Source: Lautropia sp. (GTDB lineage: Bacteria; Pseudomonadota; Gammaproteobacteria; Burkholderiales; Burkholderiaceae_E). Taken from it: a stretch of 64,000 bases of DNA. Of this stretch, positions 60,519-64,000 are shown piece after piece (position 1 is the first letter of the stretch; every line of letters starts with the position of its first letter). The stretch is from positions 127,268 to 191,267 of the forward strand of contig JAUNKF010000004.1 in assembly GCA_030532895.1 (NCBI GenBank). Direction: 5' to 3'. Position numbers and translations under genes: made by a program. The notes beneath the pieces were generated by a model. That model saw only the letters and a program-made list of their open reading frames with translations. It made no database searches and was not told where the DNA came from.

Positions 60519-60800
60519 ATGGCTGAAGCTGCTGACGCCTCTCAACCGCCGGTGACGGGCATGACCGAACTGCCCGCCCCGGATGTCGTCGTCGATGCGC
60601 GCAACATGAATTGCCCACTGCCGATCCTCAAAGCCAAGAAGGCGCTGGCCGGCATGCAAAGTGGCCAGATTCTGCGGGTGGAGGCCACCGATCCCGGTTC
60701 GAAACAGGATTTCGCCGCCTTTGCCACCCAGACCGGCAACACCTTGCTGGCGCAGCGGGACGAGGCCGAGGTGTCGGTATTCTTCTTGAGGCGGCGATAG
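60519..60800 (+). CDS. TusA-family sulfur carrier protein
   Basis: The 93-residue protein has the SirA/TusA signature NMNCPLPILKAKKAL with the persulfide-accepting Cys, then VEATDPGSKQDFAAFA and FFLRRR. TusA proteins relay sulfur from IscS to tRNA modification or other sulfur pathways. An N-terminal extension of about 15 residues precedes the core, and the Met at 60561 is an alternative start. Pairing with alaS is common in betaproteobacteria. Confidence 0.85.
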   Translation: MAEAADASQPPVTGMTELPAPDVVVDARNMNCPLPILKAKKALAGMQSGQILRVEATDPGSKQDFAAFATQTGNTLLAQRDEAEVSVFFLRRR

Positions 60801-61110
60801 CGCGAGGGCGGCTTGTGCAGGCGGCTCTTCTCGTGGTGATGAGCCACCGCATGAATGAGGTGCACCTGTTTTTTACAAGCTTTTTCACCAGTGACCGATC
60901 AGGCTTGGTGCGTGTCCCATGCCTGAATCGGTTTTGCCACGTTGGCCCATGATCGGAAGAACATGCCGCAGCGTTGAGTCCCTGGCTAGCGCGTGTCATG
61001 AACTGATTCGTCCCCTTGATAAGCCCCTTTGGGCGCACCGCACTGCGTTGCCAATCGCGCTAGGAGGTTGCTGGCTCTACAATGCCGCCATTCAATGAGG
61101 AGACACATCG
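60801..61110. other. Intergenic region before the sulfatase gene
   Basis: No gene or RNA was recognised in these 310 bp. GAGGAGA (61096-61102) serves the sulfatase start at 61111. Confidence 0.5.
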
Positions 61111-62793
61111 ATGTCCAAGAACACGCTGGTATGGTTGACCAGTATGGCGGCGGCCAATGCGCCGGCGATGGCGGCAGCCGAGAAGGGCACCACGGACAAG
61201 CCCGATGGCAAGCGGCCCAATGTGCTCGTGATCATGGCCGATGACATGGGCTGGTCGGATGTGGGCGCCTTTGGTGGCGAAATCGACACACCCAACCTCG
61301 ATGCGCTGGCCGAAGCCGGTGTGCGCTTCACGAGCTTTCAGGTCTCACCGTATTCTTCACCTTCACGTGCCATGTTCCTGACGGGGGCAGATCCGCACCG
61401 GGTGGGGGTTGGCAACCTGTATGAGCTGAACAAGCCCGAGCAGGCCGGCAGTCCGAATTATGCCGGGCATTTCAACGACCAGGCGCTGACGGTGGCGCAG
61501 CGGTTGCAGGCGGCTGGTTATTTCACCGTGATGTCGGGCAAATGGCATCTGGGCAAGGACGAGGCCCATGCGCCCAGCCGTTGGGGGTTTGACCGCTCCT
61601 TTGCCATGCTCAATGGCGAGGCCAATCATTTTCCCTTCAAGGATGGTTATCCGTCGCCGGATGGCAAGGATCTGTACCGCATCGAAGGCAAGCTGGCCGA
61701 TGTGCCGGCCGGTTTCTATTCATCCGATGGTTTTACCGATTATCTGTTGAAGGCCCTGGACGAGAAGGCGGCTGATCAGCCTTTCTTTGCCTTCCTGGGG
61801 TTCACGGCGCCGCATTCTCCGTTGCAGGCACCGCCCGAGGACATCGACAAGTACGATGGCCAGTATCTGGACGGCCCGCAAGTTCTGGCCGAGCGCCGGC
61901 TGAAGCAGATCGAGAAGCTCAAGCTGTTGCCCGACAACCATCCATTGAAGGCCCATGCGCTGTTGAACATGCCGGACTGGGACAAGCTCTCGAAGGATGA
62001 GCAGCGCGACGAAGCTCGGCGCATGCAGATCTATGCAGCCATGATCGACCGGATGGATCAGAACATCGGGCGGGTGCTCGACCATTTGAAGAAAAAGCAG
62101 CTGCTGGATGACACGGTGGTGTTCTTCATGTCCGACAACGGGGCTGCCGGCGCCTCTCGCGAGAAGTCCAAGAAGTGGGGCAAGTGGATCGCCGACAACC
62201 GTGACAATGCCTATGACAACATGGGCACGGGCAGCAGCTATGTCTCGACCGGCCCAGCCTGGGCACAGGCGTCGATGTCGCCTTTTGCACTCTTCAAAGG
62301 CTTCACGAGTGAGGGGGGCATCCGTTCGCCGCTGATCGTCTCCGGCCCCGGTGTGGCCAAGGGGGGCATCGAAGGGGGTTATGTCAACCTGTACGATCTG
62401 GTGCCGACGCTGCTCGATCTGACGAAGACGGGCAAGCGCACACCGGCTGGCAAGGCCGGCCTGGACGGCACGAGCGTGGTGGCTGCCCTGCAGTCGCCCA
62501 ATCGTGCGGCTCGTGGGCCAGAAAAACCGGTTTCACTCGAATTGCGGGGCGGTCGTCAGGTACGGCAGGGTAACTACAAGGCCGTGTACCTCAGCAACGA
62601 GCCGATGGGCATCAAGTCGCCGGACATCGCCAATGGCCGCTGGCAGCTCTTCGACGTGATCGCCGATCCGGGCGAGACACGCGATCTCTCTGCCGAGAAA
62701 CCCGAGCTGCTGAAATCGCTGATCGGCCACTATCGTGACTACGCCAAGCAGGTGGGCGTGATCGAGGTGGCGCCGGTCGAGTTTTACCCATGA
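61111..62793 (+). CDS. Periplasmic arylsulfatase (Ser-type)
   Basis: The 560-residue S1-family sulfatase has a putative signal peptide ending near AMAAAEKG and the calcium-site motif VLVIMADDMGWSDVG. The formylglycine signature SSPSRAMFLTG has Ser82 in the modified position, and GKWHLGK and FFMSDNGAAG are present. It hydrolyses sulfate esters, with the substrate unknown. A Ser in place of Cys requires an anaerobic-type radical-SAM maturase, and the next gene encodes one, overlapping it by 4 bp (ATGA). Confidence 0.9.
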   Translation: MSKNTLVWLTSMAAANAPAMAAAEKGTTDKPDGKRPNVLVIMADDMGWSDVGAFGGEIDTPNLDALAEAGVRFTSFQVSPYSSPSRAMFLTGADPHRVGVGNLYELNKPEQAGSPNYAGHFNDQALTVAQRLQAAGYFTVMSGKWHLGKDEAHAPSRWGFDRSFAMLNGEANHFPFKDGYPSPDGKDLYRIEGKLADVPAGFYSSDGFTDYLLKALDEKAADQPFFAFLGFTAPHSPLQAPPEDIDKYDGQYLDGPQVLAERRLKQIEKLKLLPDNHPLKAHALLNMPDWDKLSKDEQRDEARRMQIYAAMIDRMDQNIGRVLDHLKKKQLLDDTVVFFMSDNGAAGASREKSKKWGKWIADNRDNAYDNMGTGSSYVSTGPAWAQASMSPFALFKGFTSEGGIRSPLIVSGPGVAKGGIEGGYVNLYDLVPTLLDLTKTGKRTPAGKAGLDGTSVVAALQSPNRAARGPEKPVSLELRGGRQVRQGNYKAVYLSNEPMGIKSPDIANGRWQLFDVIADPGETRDLSAEKPELLKSLIGHYRDYAKQVGVIEVAPVEFYP

Positions 62794-64000
62794 ATCCTTC
62801 ACCAGAACTGAAGTTGCCTGTACTGCCTGCCGGGGATCACTATGCGTTTCATACGATGGTGAAACCCAGTGGCTCGCAATGCAACATTGCGTGTAGTTAC
62901 TGCTTTTATCTGCACAAGGCCGAGCTGCTGTCACAGCCCAAACAGCCCCGCATGGACGAGGCGATGCTGGCCGAGCATGTGCGTCAGTACATCGAGGCGC
63001 AGACTGGCCCGGAGGTGGTGTTCACCTGGCAGGGTGGTGAGCCGACGTTGATGGGGCTGGATTTCTTCAGGCGGGTGGTGGCGCTTCAACGGCAGCATGC
63101 CCGGCCAGGGCAGCGGGTGCTGAACGATCTGCAGACGAATGGCCTGCTGCTCGATGAAGACTGGTGTCGCTTTCTGAAGGCCCATGATTTTCTGGTGGGC
63201 ATCTCGATCGATGGCCCGGCCGATCTGCACGATCAGCTTCGTCACGCCCGAAACGGCAAGCCAACCTTTCAGCATGTGATGCGTGCCATCGAGCGGTTGC
63301 GTGCATACGGCATTCTGTTCAATGCTTTGTGCGTGGTGAACCGGATCAATGCGAAGGAACCGCTTCGGGTTTACCGCTTTCTGCGAGACGAGATCCGCCC
63401 GCGAATGATCCAGTTCCTGTCGGCGGTTGAACCGCTGGATTTTCGGCAGGTGGCGCCAGGGTTTTGGGGGCGCGTGGAGAATCGGGCCGACGAGCTTGCT
63501 GATGCGGTGCCGCAGCGAACGCCCCTCAAGCACGTTGATCCCGGGACATCATCAGGTCTCGGTGCTGCGGGTGAGGTGAGGGACGTAGGTCTTGGTGATG
63601 CCTCTCGCGTCGATGATCCGATGAGGCATCATGCCGGGCCACGACGGATACCGGTGCAGCTTGTTCCCTCAGACCCGGCTGAGTGGTCCGAGGCGCGGCC
63701 CACGGCATGTGGGGGCGCTGTCACGGGGCGATCGGGGGTCGGTGTTGGAGAAGGGATGGCAGGGCGTGCCGCGGGGCGTGAGGCAACGGTTGTGATGACC
63801 CCGGTTTCGCGTGGGCAGCCTGCTGCCCATGGGACTGGCGTCACGGACTGGACGGTGGAGCCGCTGGCCTGGGGCGAGTTCCTGTCGGCCATCTGGCGGG
63901 AATGGCTGTTGAAGGATTTTGGCCGGGTGTTCGTCGACCAGTTCGAGAACACGCTGTCACAGGCGCTCGGGCACGGCCCGCAGAAATGCACGACTTCGCC
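62790..64000 (+). CDS. Anaerobic sulfatase-maturating enzyme (partial)
   Basis: This is a radical-SAM anSME-type protein, cut at the window end. The CxxxCxxC motif is in SQCNIACSYC (Cys31, 35, 38), with a VVFTWQGGEPTLMG segment and GISIDGP. It oxidises the active-site Ser of the adjacent sulfatase to formylglycine. After FRQVAPGFW (63467) there is a Gly/Arg/Ala-rich insert of roughly 120 residues up to GVTDWTVEPLAWGEF (about 63835), where the SPASM region resumes. The frame stays open throughout. The C-terminal Fe-S cluster region is beyond the window. Confidence 0.88.
   Translation, partial: MNPSPELKLPVLPAGDHYAFHTMVKPSGSQCNIACSYCFYLHKAELLSQPKQPRMDEAMLAEHVRQYIEAQTGPEVVFTWQGGEPTLMGLDFFRRVVALQRQHARPGQRVLNDLQTNGLLLDEDWCRFLKAHDFLVGISIDGPADLHDQLRHARNGKPTFQHVMRAIERLRAYGILFNALCVVNRINAKEPLRVYRFLRDEIRPRMIQFLSAVEPLDFRQVAPGFWGRVENRADELADAVPQRTPLKHVDPGTSSGLGAAGEVRDVGLGDASRVDDPMRHHAGPRRIPVQLVPSDPAEWSEARPTACGGAVTGRSGVGVGEGMAGRAAGREATVVMTPVSRGQPAAHGTGVTDWTVEPLAWGEFLSAIWREWLLKDFGRVFVDQFENTLSQALGHGPQKCTTS

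Overview
The window looks like a chromosomal segment of a GC-rich betaproteobacterium, probably Burkholderiales close to Alcaligenaceae. The best evidence is the tmRNA (ssrA, minus strand, 44912-45275), which encodes the tag ANDERFALAA, and the gyrA-pheA-hisC-tyrA gene order. Neither fixes the genus.

1-14200: a near-complete taurine dissimilation locus. It holds xsc (sulfoacetaldehyde acetyltransferase), pta, tauZ (sulfite/sulfate exporter family), tauR (MocR-type regulator), tauXY (taurine dehydrogenase) and tauKLM (TRAP uptake). Taurine would be imported by TauKLM, deaminated by TauXY to sulfoacetaldehyde, split by Xsc to sulfite and acetyl phosphate, and converted by Pta to acetyl-CoA, with the sulfur leaving through TauZ. 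A CobS/CobT-like AAA+/VWA pair sits inside the cluster on the other strand. xsc and tauZ share the same promoter-plus-inverted-repeat design, which suggests a common operator.

14500-25700: an internally duplicated lipoprotein; a four-gene, probably Fur-controlled iron/reductase operon (PepSY membrane protein, DUF2271, DUF4198, flavodoxin-type reductase); a second lipoprotein; a small PepSY protein; an SDR/acyl-CoA dehydrogenase pair; and an isochorismatase-like hydrolase preceded by an unusual repeat.

25750-33650: metal homeostasis. Copper ATPase copA and Zn/Cd/Pb ATPase zntA converge on the remnant of an EamA exporter gene. A YceI protein and a Ca/Na exchanger follow.

33650-45300: a defence island. 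After about 1.1 kb of non-coding DNA with an IS3-type transposase remnant comes a tightly coupled operon: hsdM, a DUF1016/PDDEXK nuclease, hsdS, a SIR2 protein, an Abi-C/HEPN-like protein and hsdR. A decayed second DUF1016 gene follows, and the island stops at the 3' end of ssrA. This is the most interesting system in the window.

45300-64000: housekeeping genes gph, ubiG, an OmpA-family lipoprotein, gyrA, pheA, hisC, tyrA and alaS. Between tyrA and alaS lie a beta-hydroxyacid dehydrogenase and an MNT/HEPN toxin-antitoxin pair with a deleted duplicate of the HEPN gene. The window ends with a TusA-like protein, a Ser-type sulfatase and its radical-SAM maturase, which is cut by the window edge.
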